Position numbers and translations under genes: made by a program. Shown here in pieces: positions 22,740 to 36,826 of a stretch of DNA of 64,000 nucleotides. The stretch comes from Promerops cafer. Lineage: Eukaryota > Chordata > Aves > Passeriformes > Nectariniidae. The notes under the pieces were generated by a model that saw only the letters and a list, made by a program, of their open reading frames with translations, was not told the origin of the DNA and made no database searches. The DNA lies in assembly GCA_013398275.1 (NCBI GenBank), contig VZSE01004122.1, positions 814,735-878,734 of the forward strand, given 5' to 3'. The first letter of the stretch is position 1, and every line of letters starts with the position of its first letter.

Positions 22740-25700
22740 TCTGGGAATACTATTGCTTTGTTTTATGTTTCCCACATTAGGAATCAGATTTTTATTACAG
22801 CTATGTTGCTGTATTGCGAAGTCCTTGCTGTAAAATCAAGGTAATTCAATGTCTCCTTGGCCACTTTTTCAGTTTGGTTTGAATTGCTTATATTCGGTGT
22901 GTTTCTTTGACAGCCAGGACTGTATGGGCATATTTTCCCTAAATTCAGTTTCAGCAGATGGTTGTCAGGTTGTGAGGGTCAGCCATTGTCTCTAGGGGAG
23001 TCATCCCAGAGACTGTTGTTCAGCCTCAAAGCTAGTTGGAGAATAAGAAGAGGTTAAACAAACAAACCCATATAGTGGAATAATGCTCTCGTGAGGATGG
23101 CCCAGGAATTTCCATTCTGGTGCTCTGCAGTGGCAGATGCTGGGGCATATTCTGGGGTTACTGTTCAATGTTTTGTTTAACCTGTAACTGGATTGCACAT
23201 CAAGGCCAAAATGGGTCTCAGTTGCTCAGCTGTGTGCTTACAAAGTGTGGGGTGAAGCACAGCTCCTCTGTCCACAGCAGGCATTGATGGGGAGGATGAA
23301 CTTCTTGTTGCTTATGATAATGCTAAATGCTGACAGCTGAGCAGGAAGCTTCTGATCAGTCCAGTCAAACCTCTTCAGTCACTGTTTCTGATTATAAGCT
23401 ATTGTGGTCTAGAGTTACACAGACCAAGGCAGCAGTTTCATGTTCTTCACTGTTATATCTACATTTGTCTTTGCATGAAATACTACTAAGATGGCTCTTA
23501 ACTCCAAATATTTGAAGGTAGCCAGAAAGTGGGTTCACGCAGCATTCAATTCAGTAGATGAGTATTCATTCACTCAGTGGTGTTGTGAAACATTTTCTTT
23601 TCCAGCCACATCACAGGTTAGTTTTATAATTTCTTATATTGTGTTTATTGCTAGAATACCTAAGTCTTTTGCCATTGGGATGCTTTATTCATTCAGCTTT
23701 CTTTTGCGGGTCTTAATTATACTGAGAATCTGAGTGGCAAAGATTGATCGGGTATATCAATACAGCAATGCACAGATGCAATCCAGAAACATCATTTTTG
23801 AAATCAAAGGCAGGATGTGGTGGGAGAAGCTGCTTTTTAGATTGATTTGTGTGCAACAAAGTTGTAAGTATTAATGCTATTATAGGTGAAGCTTAGCTTT
23901 GATTAAAACTGGGGAGGGTAGTGTTTACTTTCCACATGTTAGGGAAGAAAAAAAAAAAAAGGCAGCCCTATCAAAAAGCCTGATCCTGTCCCAAGCCCAA
24001 ACAAAGGTTCTCATTTAGTGTTGTTATGAGCAGAGATGCAGGTGGGATGGGGGACGAGGAAGTGCCATAGAAACAGGCATGGGAAGGAGCCAGCAGCCAA
24101 GAACGTGGCTGAATGGGCACGGGCAGCCCAGCGCTGCGAGCCCAGGATCCGGCTAAAAGCTACCGGGGGCTGTAAGGAAAAGCCCAACAACCAGCCCCCT
24201 GTTTGGGTCCAAGGGTTTCAGAAATAAGGGTTATTCAAGAAAGGGGAAAGCATGACAGGGACACTGGCTTCCAGTTTCTGTGCTACTCAAGTAATAAGGA
24301 CCCTGATTTTTTTATCTTGCAGTTCACATCAAAACAGAGTAACTATATTTACTGCTGAAGCTGCAGAAATATCTTCAAATTGGTATTTTTTAGAAAGTAG
24401 TTGCTAAAATTAAATAAGCAAATCTGAGAAACCCTAGCAAGTGTGATGGACTGGACTTGAACAAGAATCAAATCTTTGCTCTTGACACAGTCTGTAAAAG
24501 GATTAGGTAACTTTGTAAACAAAGTATGTAGCAATTTCTGACACAGTTTTGAACTAATGCCTGCCTGTAGAGTTACTAAGTTTAAATAGCTGAACAGTCC
24601 TCTTTTTACTGTGTAAGAATTCACCATCAATGTCCATAGTACAACAGGGCCATGTGGAGGGCACCAAATTCTCACTTTAACCTGTGCCATATAGAAACAT
24701 GTGAAAGATAACTGTGAAAATATCTGGCTTCATGTGTGTGTTTATACTTGTTTTAAAAAGAATAAATAAACTTCTCTTACTTGATTAGCAGGAGCAGCTA
24801 TAGCTGTTCACCAGTGCTGTGTTGTGAAGGGAAAGTGTTCAGTTTAATCAGTATCTAGTCACTGTTTCACAGAGGAAGTAAACTAGAGATAGCATAACTT
24901 CTGGCAATATTCTCTCAGAGTTTAAAAGAAAGCATGCTGAAGTCTGTGTATGAATTTTCTTATTTTTGCAGATGAAGAGGAATAGAGTTTTTGAAGACAA
25001 ATAACATGGATGTATTTTGCTGTGTCATTTTTGTCATTAACAATGTGAGGAACAATGAAGAGCAGTGGGGGAAGTCTTCAGTTTGATATGCTCAGGCTTG
25101 TGTGGAAGAACTATGCTGCTTCAAGGGGGACAGCAAATGATGGGCCCCTAATATTTGTTAAACTCATGATGCTGAACAGGCAGTATAGTTGTTATACTTT
25201 CTATGCGAGGCTAACTGAATCACAGCTGGCTAATACCCAGCACAGCTTTTAAAAGAAAATAATCTGATTTTCTATTAAACAGTTAAAATGCTACATGGGA
25301 TGCAGACTAAAGCAGCTTCTCACTTGTCTTCCTAGTGATTTCAGGGGCATAAATTCTGACTTTTTCTGGGCTTAAACCTAAACCAGAGAGGTCAAGACCA
25401 AGTTGAAGATAAAATCCCAGGGTCCTGACTGGGACCCAGTCAACTGTCCCTGGTGGTAACCAGCAGCCCATACTCCTTTCTTGTACACATTCTTTTAACG
25501 TAATCTTGAAAGCAGAGAGCAAGAGGGCAAAGCAGGACAGGATGTCTCTGGTATGTCACTCCACACACCTGACAAACCCTTGTGATTTTACAGAAAGCTG
25601 CTCTGGCACTGAGCTAGATGGTTGCAACTCACTCTGTTGTGGTGTGGGACAACTGTCAAGGTGGGTTAGTTTCAAGAAATGAGCATCTGATGCTGTAGGT

Positions 25701-28700
25701 TTGAAACAATGCTTACCAAAAAAAGCCCTTTGACTACAGTTTCTGTCACTTGGACTGTATTGCTGAAACTTGTTTAGTGTTCAGAGAACAGCCGGGGATT
25801 CCCTGAGGGTCCAAAATTTGGCATAAATTTTCTGTGGCTTTTCTCTTCAGCTACAGAATATTCAAATATCTGGTCAGTCCAAAGTAAAAGAAGTCGGGTA
25901 TCCATGTCATCTTCTCAGTTGTGCTTGAAATCTACTTTCCTTTTGGCTAGAGCTGGCTTTGAGTTTCTTGTGTTGGCTTAGTGAAGACTTCTTGTGAAGC
26001 CTGGATGGGAGAGCTGAAGAAAATCTGGTTCAAGAAGCAATTTATTTGAGGCATAGAGGAAAGGCACAGGTAATTTTCACACACCCAATGAAGTTTCTCT
26101 AGCTTCTTCATATGTGGTATTATGATTTTCAGTAAGAATAGCTTTTTGGTGGTGAACTCTTTGCCCTCAAATTATTAAACATGTTTTTAAGATGAAAATC
26201 TTCCTGCCTTCCACTTAAGAATGGCTTTTCTGGTTTTACCCTTATATATGAAAATTGAAAAACTGAATAAAATGAAATAAATACAATTGTGTACTTTGCA
26301 ACAAAATATTTAATTTCAGCAAAACCAAGGCAGTGGGGACCAGCATCTAACTGAGAATTAATTAAAAGACAGATGAATATACAGGTCCTCGATTCTGCTT
26401 TTGACTTCATGCCTAATTATTTTCTCAGTCTTTACCCATCTGTACAGAAAGGGAAAATGCCTATCCTAAATAGGAAACACTCTTGAAAATCAACAGAGAA
26501 GTGCTTCAAAAATCCATCTCTCTAAAAGGAAAGGTGATTACATTACTGTATTCTAGCTGTACAACAGCAACCTATTGGGTTCATCTACTCACCTTCTAGT
26601 GGTAGGTGCACACCAGTAAAGAAAGTAACTCATCTGGTGATGAGTAAAAAAAATATTAGTCATTAGAATCTGTTTAAAGCATGAATTTATTACTGCTAGA
26701 CCAAAAGCATGCTGAGATTTCCTTAGGGTTATAGGACTTTTAAAAGTGCCAGTTTATGCCTAATATTAGTTTTAATGAGGAAATTGGATTTTCTCATTTC
26801 GTGTGTATATACTTAACTTCTTCTCCAGCTTTGTTCTCTAACAGATAGGTTTGCAACAACTCTGCCAGAAATTAAAGGGTAAGTTTTCTTTTAAGCAGCT
26901 GAAGCTCTAAGCAACTGATGTTGAGGCAGCAGATACAGAATATGTTTTTGTTGTATTTTGGTGGATATTCTGACCAGGGTCTTCTTTCAAGAGCACTTTG
27001 TAAAATAATTTCTTTTTAGGGAATGAATCTGAGGTACAGTACCTCTGGCATTTTGTGTGCAACAAGGACAAGAAAGAGATTCCACTGCCTGTATTTACCT
27101 TCTCATTTTCTCTCCTTTTAGATAGCTATTCTGGGAACAAGCAGCTGAAGGCAGGCTGACAGGTCCGATGTTTTATTTTTTTAATGAGGAGGAAGTGACT
27201 CTGCAGAGATGAATAACTAGAGTACTCCAACAGATTATTCTCTTCGGATCTTGGATTACGTTCCTAGCTCGTGTGATGCATATTTTTCCCCTACTGCCAC
27301 CCTGCTAACGTCACCTGATCCTAAAAAGCAAAGTTATACTGTTGTGTAAATCACAGATGCAAATTTTTCTCCAGTTATTTCTTGTCGTACCTAGCAATCT
27401 TGTTAATGCTAGATGCTGGACAGAATCCATTTTACTCTTTGACAAATGTTATGGGTCTGCAGGGGAAAAAATGGGACCTGAGTTTTGTCAGATGTTTGGT
27501 GAGGCTTATACAAAATCTAAGGATGGGCTTTGTAGAATGAGACTTCACTTCTGGGCTAGTTCTGTGTTCTGGCTACAGTTGACCTTTTGTTCCCTCCTTC
27601 ACAATCAAAGGCAAAATTGATTGTAGATTTGGCTCATTGATTGCCAGCTGGTAAAAAATTTGAGGAAAGTATCATGATTATAGTGATCAGTAAGGAAGGG
27701 AAGGTCAATAGGGGGTGGTGGGAGCCCAGAATAGAATCAACCATTCTTAGAGTTCTTTCACTCACTGCAGATAAAACTCTGGCTGTATCTTTGCTCATTT
27801 AAGCAGGAGCATGATGGAAAATAGCTCTCCCAAGTTACTGATTTGGGGTGGAGGCAGTGCTGTCTTAAATGGACAGAGAGATCAGCCAGAAGCCTCATGT
27901 TCTTTTTATTCTCCTTTCCAGTGTTGTATAATGGTCTCCTGCACTTGAGTTGTACCAAAAGAGTCATAAAAGATCAGAAATGTATAAACCCAGGTAAGTT
28001 CAGAAGAGGGAATGTGTAAAATTCTGGTAAGACACAACTCCTCAGACTCCCAGAAAAATCGTCATATCATTAAGTTTCTACAGTTGATATCCCAGCCTCT
28101 TGTATCTACCTAGTGGAGTTTGCTTCTCAGTTTTCTGGAGAGAAAGTGCTGTCCAAGGCTTCATGCTCTAAATTCTCTTTGAAGCCAAAATGCCAACAGG
28201 AGGACCTTGACACATGAACATACAAGCATGTATTTCAGTCAGTGGAAATGCAGGCCTTCATTTGCAATAGAGGATTGTTCTGATTTCGCTGTGTTAACTA
28301 TGGATGTTTAGGGTTTTTTTGGTCCCGAGTTGGAGCAAATTGTTTCTTTTAAAAAGAATTACACAGATCTGGGTAAGGCCAATCTGTTTTGACTCGAACT
28401 CTCTTGGAAGATAAATGGAAATATCTAGTGCAAAATCACCCTGTCCAAATTTCTAAACTGTTGAGATGCTTGTGTGGTTAAACCATGACAATTTCCTGAA
28501 TGTGAGATGGAAATTTTACTTACATTAGGAACGTTTCAATGAGAGAGCACTGTCAAAACTTTATTTTTTTGATTGATATATTCCTGGTTGGTTAAATTCT
28601 CAGCATCATGTCATTTTTGAATGAAAGGATATCTCTGTCCTTTTTAGATTAATGGTATTTACAAAATTGTGAGATGTCTAAGTACTGTAACACTTCTGGG

Positions 28701-29619
28701 CCACATCTAGGTGTTGATGGAAACAGATGTACTGTTTTTCATCACTTCTAAAGTGACTTTGTCTCAGAAGTATTGACTTCCAGTCTAATCACTTTAGAAT
28801 GGTCTCCAACTGCACTTGAATTATCTGCACATTTTGCAGTTGCTTAGTCTCTTCCTCTTTTCTCGCAAAGATTTTATCGTAAGTATTACTCTTGTTTTTA
28901 TGATGTTGAAACACTTGATCTTTTGTTGCACTAATGTTCTCTTTCTGTCTGAAACACAGAAATCTTTAACCTCCAAATGGTACTTGTCCTCTGTGTTTAC
29001 AGTTGCTTTAGTATGTGTATAGTTCCTCATCCAGTGTGGGCACTGTCACAGGTACCCTTCCTGACAGTTCTAGGTGTGCACATTTGACAGCTGAAATCGT
29101 GCTCTGATCAACACTGATCTCTCCAGCCTATTAGGCAAGTCTGCTAGATTCTAGTTTTAATTTGTAAATCCTTTCCTGACACTGAGATCTAGGTTAGTGA
29201 TGTCAAACTTCATTTGGTGACTTATGTAGGCATCAGTGGCTACTTAGCTCCATGAGCTACAGTACTGCTGAGAATTAAACTTGGCTCCCCACAATAAAGT
29301 GTTCATCTGTGTATCTGTCATACTGGGAGACAATTGCTGCTGTTTTCTTTTGTAATTACTGTATGTAATTAGATATGACATCAAAGCTCTCTTGATCTCT
29401 AGCTATTCAATTTTAATCACAAGGAGACTCAATAATGGTACATCTCTTTTGGGCCCCTAGTGCAAGTGAAAATAACCTCCTGGAACTTCAAAGGACAAAA
29501 TATTTTACTCCCAGGTTCCCCAACAAGTGAGGGTCTACACTGTGGTGCTGAACTGGAACGCCTTGCTTTACAGCACCTTTACCATAACTTTAATTAAAAG
29601 TATATATGAATTAGACATG
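22740..29619. other. Unique AT-rich DNA, no gene seen
   Basis: Nearly 7 kb without a recognised gene, RNA or transposon. The longest open frames (113 codons on minus at 24349-24690; 93 on minus at 26129-26410; 92 on plus at 27342-27620) have no familiar motif and sit in AT-rich or mixed sequence. A slightly CpG-richer patch at 24040-24230 is too short to call an island. Confidence 0.55.
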
Positions 29620-29639
29620 CCTCTAATTCCAATTAGAGG
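29620..29639. promoter_or_regulatory. Homeodomain-like palindrome CCTCTAATT-CC-AATTAGAGG
   Basis: A perfect inverted repeat with 9-base arms and a 2-base centre, holding TAAT and ATTA half-sites. A TTAATTAAAAG word lies 30 bases upstream. TAAT/ATTA pairs are bound by homeodomain dimers, so an enhancer role is possible, but this is inference from sequence alone. Confidence 0.35.
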
Positions 29640-32005
29640 TAGGAATATGTGAATGAGTGAGCAGTATTGGTTTATATTCCTCTTGTTTCTTCCCTTAATA
29701 CTTGGGTCTGGAATATCTGTGGTACGCTGTGCCAATTTTTCTACTGTCTCCTAAACACACGAATATTCAGTCCAAGATTGTCTGCTGCATGTCTGGTGCT
29801 TCTTCTAACACATTTCCTTTGGGGTTTTTTTATGCTTCTGAACCCAAATCAGCCTGGACTCCTGGGATTTCATGTCTCCTTATGAATTCTTGCTTGAGCA
29901 CTTTGCCTTCCTATTGCCTGGTCCTGCCAATTCACACCTTAAACCTAGACTTTTTTCCCTGTGTACACCTATAATCCCTTACCGTAAAATATACTCTGGG
30001 TTGTAAAGATGAACACTTATTTGAATGCCAAAATGTTAACTTTGAATTCTTTGTGTCAAACATTTAAAGTTTGACATTGACTCTGTCCAGCTACGCAGGC
30101 TTTGTAGCTGCTACTTCAGTGCAGATCAACTGTTTTCTGTCTTCTTTTCTTCCATGTTGAGATGTGTTGCAACTGTTCAGTTTCATTGAAGTGTATCACA
30201 TACCGAGGGCAGGTTCAAACCTGAGGGACTGTGAAGTGTAAAGTCTCGTATTATCAGTCTCCTTAGGCAGTTGGTAGCTGCTGTGTGTTTTGTCTGGGGC
30301 TGGTTTGCAGTTCTTTCCATCTGACACCAGTTCTCAAAGGCTTTATTCTAGGAATAGCAGAAGAGAGAATTATTTTCTATTTATAACATCTGAAGAAGGG
30401 GAAAAACATTTACATCTGTGAGGGTTTTAGAAATTTCTCATGCATTGTAGGTGTAGTTCAAATGATAATGCTGCCTATATAATCTAACACAAAATTTAAA
30501 AAAGAATGAGATTACTTTCTTCCAGACTGGACTTTTTTTTCCTCAAAGCGAGAGAGTAGCTATTACAGAGGAGTGAACTTGTAACATTCATCTTCCTTAC
30601 ATAAGTAATTTTTCAAAGAATAGAATATTAATGGGACATCAGAAGATCCCTGTTTAGGTGGGGAGAAAAAGGGAAGTAAATTCTGAGAAATTTCAGTTTT
30701 CTGCTCCAAATCTCAGTGCAACTCTGCATTACAATTCAGCACACACCATTCACACCTAAAAGCCTCTGTTCTGAGGTTCTACAGTTTTCATCAAATGCCT
30801 AGACAGCATCATAACCCTCTGCAAGCTTGCACTGAATAGGCTGGCAGCGGTCCAAATGCTGGCAGAAGCACTTGCACAAACACAAAATGTTAGCTTTTTC
30901 CTCTCTTTATTTTCTGCCAGACACAATTCAGCAGCATTCCAGATGACATGCCTTCTGTTAAGTAAGAGGAAGGGAGTGATGAATGCCTTCAGAAGGGAGA
31001 TCGTGATGCTGTGGCACTGGTTAAACATGGTCTTCCTCTCTGGCTGGTTCCAGCCCCAGGTGGAACTTAGCTGCCTGATTTGAATGATCAATGATGATCA
31101 AGCCCATTCTGTTTGCTCACAGATGATGACTCCAGTGATCTGAGAAGGTAAAGGGGGAAAACCAAGTTAGTGCTGGGAAAAGGGCAGAGTAAAGGGAGAA
31201 AACCACTGTTACCACGGCTAAATATGTACCATCTCCTCATGCTCCATCAAATTACACTGTAGGATGTTCTCTGTTAAAACTTTTTTAGTAGTATGGGGTT
31301 TTATTTGCCTTTGTCATCTAGGCCCTCTCTGTAACTTGAAAATGAGCTGTGATGCTGACATAGCTGTGGGGACTTTTTTGGCTTTTTGTGTGGCCAAAGG
31401 GTACATCAGTGTAAGGAGGAAAAAAAAACAGCTCCTATTCAATTTTCTTCCAGGAGCAGTGAAGGAAACACTGATTTGTCTCCAGTGTAGTTTTTGATGG
31501 ATGTCCCAAGTATTTAAGTCCCATTGTCAAAAGCATAGAAAGAAAATATTTGTTTCTGAATAATACCTATTAGAGAGGATTTTTATGCCACTGCCTCTTC
31601 TGTTCTTTGTCCAGCAGGAGTGAGAGGGGCTGAAGAGCACTAGTGTCCTAGGAACTGTTGACTCTCCTCTGAAAAGGACAGTAGACAGCACTTGGAGTGA
31701 TCTTGCATTTCATCAAGGGATGTGTAAAATTTCACTACAGGCAAAAAGGAAAAGCTACAGAAATATGTATTAGTCTGCTTATGTTTCTCATTCCCTGTAG
31801 ACAGGTACTGTAGAGCCCTGAAGAAAAAGGGGTGGTAATATCAATGTAGAAAGACTAGGAGCAAATGGTCAATCACACCCTAATCAAAATAATTTATTAA
31901 AAAAAATAGAATTTAAATCCAATCTTACTGCATTTCCTGTAGGAAAGGTCATTTCAGGTGACACAAAAGGTCTGTCTGAATTCAAAGGGCTTGGTCTTAG
32001 ACCAA
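29640..32005. other. Unique DNA, no gene seen
   Basis: No recognised element. The minus strand at 30756-31091 is open for 111 codons, but its translation has no known domain. Around 31080-31140 several GATGA/TGATCA words cluster without forming a convincing box C/D snoRNA. Confidence 0.5.
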
Positions 32006-32033
32006 TTGTGTGTGTGTGCATGTGTGTGTGTGC
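32006..32033. repeat. (TG)n dinucleotide repeat
   Basis: A TG array interrupted once by GCA, about 28 bases long. It is a simple repeat. Confidence 0.9.
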
Positions 32034-35000
32034 TACTTCAGAGCAAGGAGCCATCCATGGACAGTGTCCTTCCTGCTGTTGCCAGCACAGCCTTTGCCCA
32101 GGCCCACAGGCAGGTGGGCCATTGCTGCTGTGGAAATAAGGGGTAGAAATTAGGTGTTACATGCAAAACAAACTCTGAGGCAACTTGGGAAGGTATAAGA
32201 GTCACGGAAATGGTGAATGAGGAGTGATTGCTCAGTGTCTCTCAACAGGGCAACAAATGTAACTCACTGGTGGCAGATCAAACCAATTGTGACTCACATC
32301 CTCGCACAGCACGCACTTAGCATGCTCCAGGAGGTGCCAAAATTTGCATGGTCACAGAAGTGACTGGATCAGTTTGAGAAGGAAAGTCTGTTTAGGGATT
32401 TTAAATGCAAAAATCCTGGGCAGCCCGTAAGGTCTCTACTGAACAGAAAGGAAGAGTGGTACTGCAGAAGCATCCCTACTTGGCAGTTCAGTTCCTAAGG
32501 CTCTGATGTTTCTACAGGTGGGCAGAAGACACTGGGTTGAGCAGACCTGGAGACCACATGCTCTTCTCACAAAACCCTGTACAAGACAGAAGGAAGACAC
32601 AGAAGATGGGGTATTTGGGGTGTGTTTTTCCTTGGAGGAGAGGAAAGAGCAGAGACAACTGCCCTCTCTGGTCAAAGTCTGTCCTGTTAATTGCTAATTG
32701 ATTTCTTTTTAAATGACTTAAGCAATAGATCTGTGCTAGCCTTATTTTTATTTTATATAATAGATTTTCTTTTACCCTCTTTAGGTGGTGATAATCTGGT
32801 TTAAGGAAAAGCGTTTTTTTTTTTTTTTTTGGGAGTGTTTGACTGTCCTATGTATGTTTAAATACATATGTATGTATATATTTTTAAATGAACTTGAACA
32901 AATCAGTTGGTTTTAACTACCCTGCCGTTATGGTTGCAGCATCAGTTCGTGACAACTTCTTCTCCTTAAAGTGTGATGTTTGCATAAGCTGAAGGGTGGC
33001 AAGCTAAAACTTTGACAACTTGAGCCTTATTTTATCCTCAGATAAGTTATTCTGAAAATTCAGGGACTAGCACAATATTCACCATTCAGGCTTTGTATGA
33101 GCTACCTGTGCTTGCAAAAACAAGGCAAGTATCTCAAGTGTAGCTACCCTACAAAAGCAGATTAATAATGTTTGCAAAAGAGGTAGGGATGAAGAATGCT
33201 GCAGCTAATGCAAGAATCAACCTGATAGATGGTTTAGGATAAGCTTTCTGCATTTCTGTGGTTCCACAGTGAGTCTGGTCATCTACATGCTAAATTCAGG
33301 GCATAGGAATATATGTGGAAAAGACATGGATAATTAAGTCCATTTTTCTACTGCACGCAACAGCAATTAGATCATAAAAGTATTAAAACCACATTTCCTC
33401 TAGCTTCATACTATCCAGCAAAACAGATTTATGCTCTGAGTAACCAAGTTGCATTTGTTGCCTGCCAGTTGTGTGCACTTGACAGACAATTTTTAGCAAG
33501 TGATCGAGGTCTTCATCATCATTCAATAATAAATCCCATTTCACTAGGGAAAAAAACAAAGCACAACAGACAAGGAAAAGAAGCAATGTGTGTTAATGAG
33601 GTGACAGCAGATATTGAGGTCAACGCTTCAGACATTTCCTCTGAGTAAGAGCAGAAGCTGCTTTCGAAGGATATTTGAGTAAAGAAGAGGGATATTTCAT
33701 TTTGGATACTGCAACTTGTATTTGAAAGGCATTTGTGGACTTAAGTGCCTAGCTTTGAATGTTCACATTTGAAGACTATACTTTCTTTGTTCCCAAGCTC
33801 ATTGTAATAAGAGCTAACAATCGGATCTTACCTTTTTTTTTTTGTTTGCATTAGACATTGAATAGAAAAGCTTAAAGACTGGGGTGCGAGAGAGAATGCA
33901 TTTTGTAGTTGTGTGATTTACAATGGTGGCCTGTTTCATCTGTATCATCACTATGTGAAGAAGGAGAAAAATGTGAGAAGCAGCAAGAATAGATCATCAT
34001 AACAACAGCAACAATGTTCTTCATCATTTTGGACTTGCCACTCTTTGAATGATTAGATGCTTGGCCAATATATAATTGGTGGTATGTTTCAAAAATGAGT
34101 GAATAGATTCAATGCTTTTACATGCAAGCAAAAATTGTTAAAGATATTCCATAGGTTTTTTTGAGTTTTGAGGAATTATCCAAACAGTATCGGATTTCTT
34201 TTTTTTTCATTCCACATTTCTTTTGGTTTTAGGATTTTTTTCTGACCTAACCTTTAATACATCTCTATGACACTTATTCCTCTAATTGATTTATTCTTCT
34301 TTTGCCATTTACTGGCTAGTTTGGAGATATGAAGAGGTTAACAGGTAAGATATTCCTCCCTATTTTTCCTTTCTACATCCCTGTTTCATACTGCTAAGAG
34401 GAATGCTAATATTAAAAATAGATGAGATGTTGTTTTACAATTGATAATTCAGCTCCCCTTGTTACTAGATGAATATTAATCTCTTTGATAATGCTGCTTG
34501 TTCTTTTTATAACAAATCTTCACCAGCACAGGATGCTCTGTCAGACAGAGCCAGGGGCTTTGACTCTGTGTCTGCTTCGCTGTACCATGTCTGCATCCTC
34601 TAGATAGTCCAGACCCACATCCCAGAATAGCCTGGGTTCTCCTGAGAATGGTCTTGTCGGATCCAAGCCCATTTAAGTTAATGTCCTCTCTCTGATGAGG
34701 GTCAGTAAGGTCTAACAGAAAGTATGGGAGCCAGGCCTGGCATTTGGTAGTATTTTCCTAGAATTCTCTCTCAGGCAGAGGAATTAGGGACATGGGGGCA
34801 TCCTGAACCAAGAAGAGGTCATATGTATTACTAGCCCTCAGCAGCATTTTCTTCTGTAATTGTGTCCAGGCTTTTTCTGACCAGTGGAAATGTATCCATA
34901 ATGTTCTGTGGCAAGGAACATAACTTCATGTTATTTCAAGAAATACCTTGGATTTGAGACTCCTGCTTCTGAGTTTCTCTTCATGCTGTGCTCATACCTG

Positions 35001-36803
35001 CTCCACAGTTCTTTATTTGGGGGCTGATAATAATTTAGGTTTTATACTTGGTATCCACAGCTGTATATGTCTTTAGCGTACCTGCCCTTAGTTACCTCCT
35101 TCCTAACTCTGCCTTCACTTCAATCTGTTCTGTGTGAACAATGAGATCATCAGTCTTAATGGTTTACATCTGACCCTTTTTCCAAAGGGGAAGAAAAATC
35201 TCATCCCATCAGTTGCAAATACTTGCAAGGCTGTTGCAGAAAGTAAAGCAGGTGTTACCTCTGCTCTAAATGCCTGGGTGCTGTCACTCTTTCAAGCTGC
35301 TGCAGCAGGATATACAGCCACGGTTCCCCAGGCACCAGGACTGGTGCTTGAAGGACTGGCTGGAATTTTCACTTGTTTTGGACCTTATCCACTTTTTCCC
35401 CTCAGAAGAAATTAGTGGTCAAAATTTTCTTGAAGGGAAAAAAGGGTTCAAGAGCTCTGAAATCAGGCTATTAATGCTGGGTAGCTGGGGCCTCTGAACA
35501 TTACCTTTTGGCAGGGTTTTCCTACTGTTCTGTTTTTGTGAAACATATCTCCTGGAGTCATTTTTTTCATGTATTGATAGAAGCGTTTTCCCGAACTGCA
35601 GGGAACCAAGATACTTTGCTTTTGCCTGTGCAATAGTTGCTGCTATTTCATAATAGCTGAACTGAGCAGCTAGAGACATTAGGTATAGAAATAGGACATT
35701 AAGAAACAGGCAATGCTTTTCCAAAAGAGATGACTATCTTCTTTTGGACTGATCAGTACTGATAATTGTGGAAATATGCTCCAATGGAACAGAGACAGGT
35801 TGAGGTTCTACTTCTTTATTAACCTGGTTTGATGCAAAAAGGACTCCAAAGAATAAAATCCTTCTCCAGAATGTCCTTATTGATATTCTGTTTAGACAAT
35901 AAGAGGTGCAGAGATATTTATTTAACCACTTCCTACTTTCATGTCTCCCAGGGAGCATGGGAAGATGTGGAGACCTGCACTTGGAAAGGGAAGATGATTG
36001 GCTGGCCTCCTTCAGGAGAAAGTATAGAAGAATTCCCTTCGATGATCTGTGTTTGTACTGTGTGCAGCTGCAATTTCAGCTCTGCCCTTGAAATGCAGAT
36101 TTAGCAATGCTGCCGACCTGTATTCTCCTGTCAAACGTTTCACTGGCTTGGGAGGCTGTACACAGCTTACAGTGTACATCCTCTGCCAGGGTTACTGCAC
36201 CTGGGTGCTTGGTTGTGGGGTTTGATTTCCTCTTGAGCAGACGATTAAGTTCAGGTTCTTGTTTGTCTGCTCCTAAGATAATGATTTCTTGTATTTGCTC
36301 TTTAGAATATTCCAAATTTTTGTCGTTGGTGGGGAATTTGCTGACTGTGAAATAGAGATACTCTTGCATGGGAAGTTTAGGGGATGATATAATTCCACAA
36401 AGCATTATTCTCTTCCTTTCCAGCAGTGCTCTGCCTTTCAGGCAGTCAGCTTGCTCTTTCTGGCCTCTTTCCACATAGTTTGCTCTTTTCTTTCAAAACA
36501 GCATTTCGACAATGAAGGTTGTGGGCATGTCTGCTTACACATTGTATCTCAGGCAACGAACTTGTCATTGAGAGAAGTTACCTGGTTTGATACAAATATG
36601 CTCGCCTCTTCCCTTAGAGTTAAGGATTTACTTCTCCAGGGCCAGCTAGAGCAGTGGCTGCTATGGTGACATGACAGCATATAAAAGCATGATTTGAGAC
36701 ATGTAATTTGAGACATTCCTAAGGAATGGGCAGGCTTTTGGGTATATCTGCCCAGTTCACCACCACCCTAGGGAAGGTGCTCTGAACTTTCTTTACTTTT
36801 TCC
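32034..36803. other. Unique AT-rich DNA, no gene seen
   Basis: No gene recognised. It includes T-runs near 32815-32830 and 33832-33843, and a short ATAC/TATG stretch at 32862-32882. The 132-codon minus-strand frame at 36076-36474 and the 101-codon minus frame at 35419-35724 match no family I know. A GTAAGAT donor-like site at 34345 has no supporting coding frame. Confidence 0.55.
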
Positions 36804-36826
36804 TTTTTTTTTTTTTTTTTTTTTTN
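36804..36826. repeat. Poly-T run ending in an N
   Basis: Twenty-two T bases followed by N at 36826. The run length, and perhaps a few flanking bases, are likely unresolved in the assembly. Confidence 0.9.

Noticed and set aside
30207..30222. B-box-like GGTTCAAACC suggesting a tRNA or SINE
   Set aside because: No A box, cloverleaf or Pol III stop at the right distance.
31080..31145. Box C/D snoRNA-like TGATGA and CTGA words
   Set aside because: Spacing is far too short and no terminal stem pairs.
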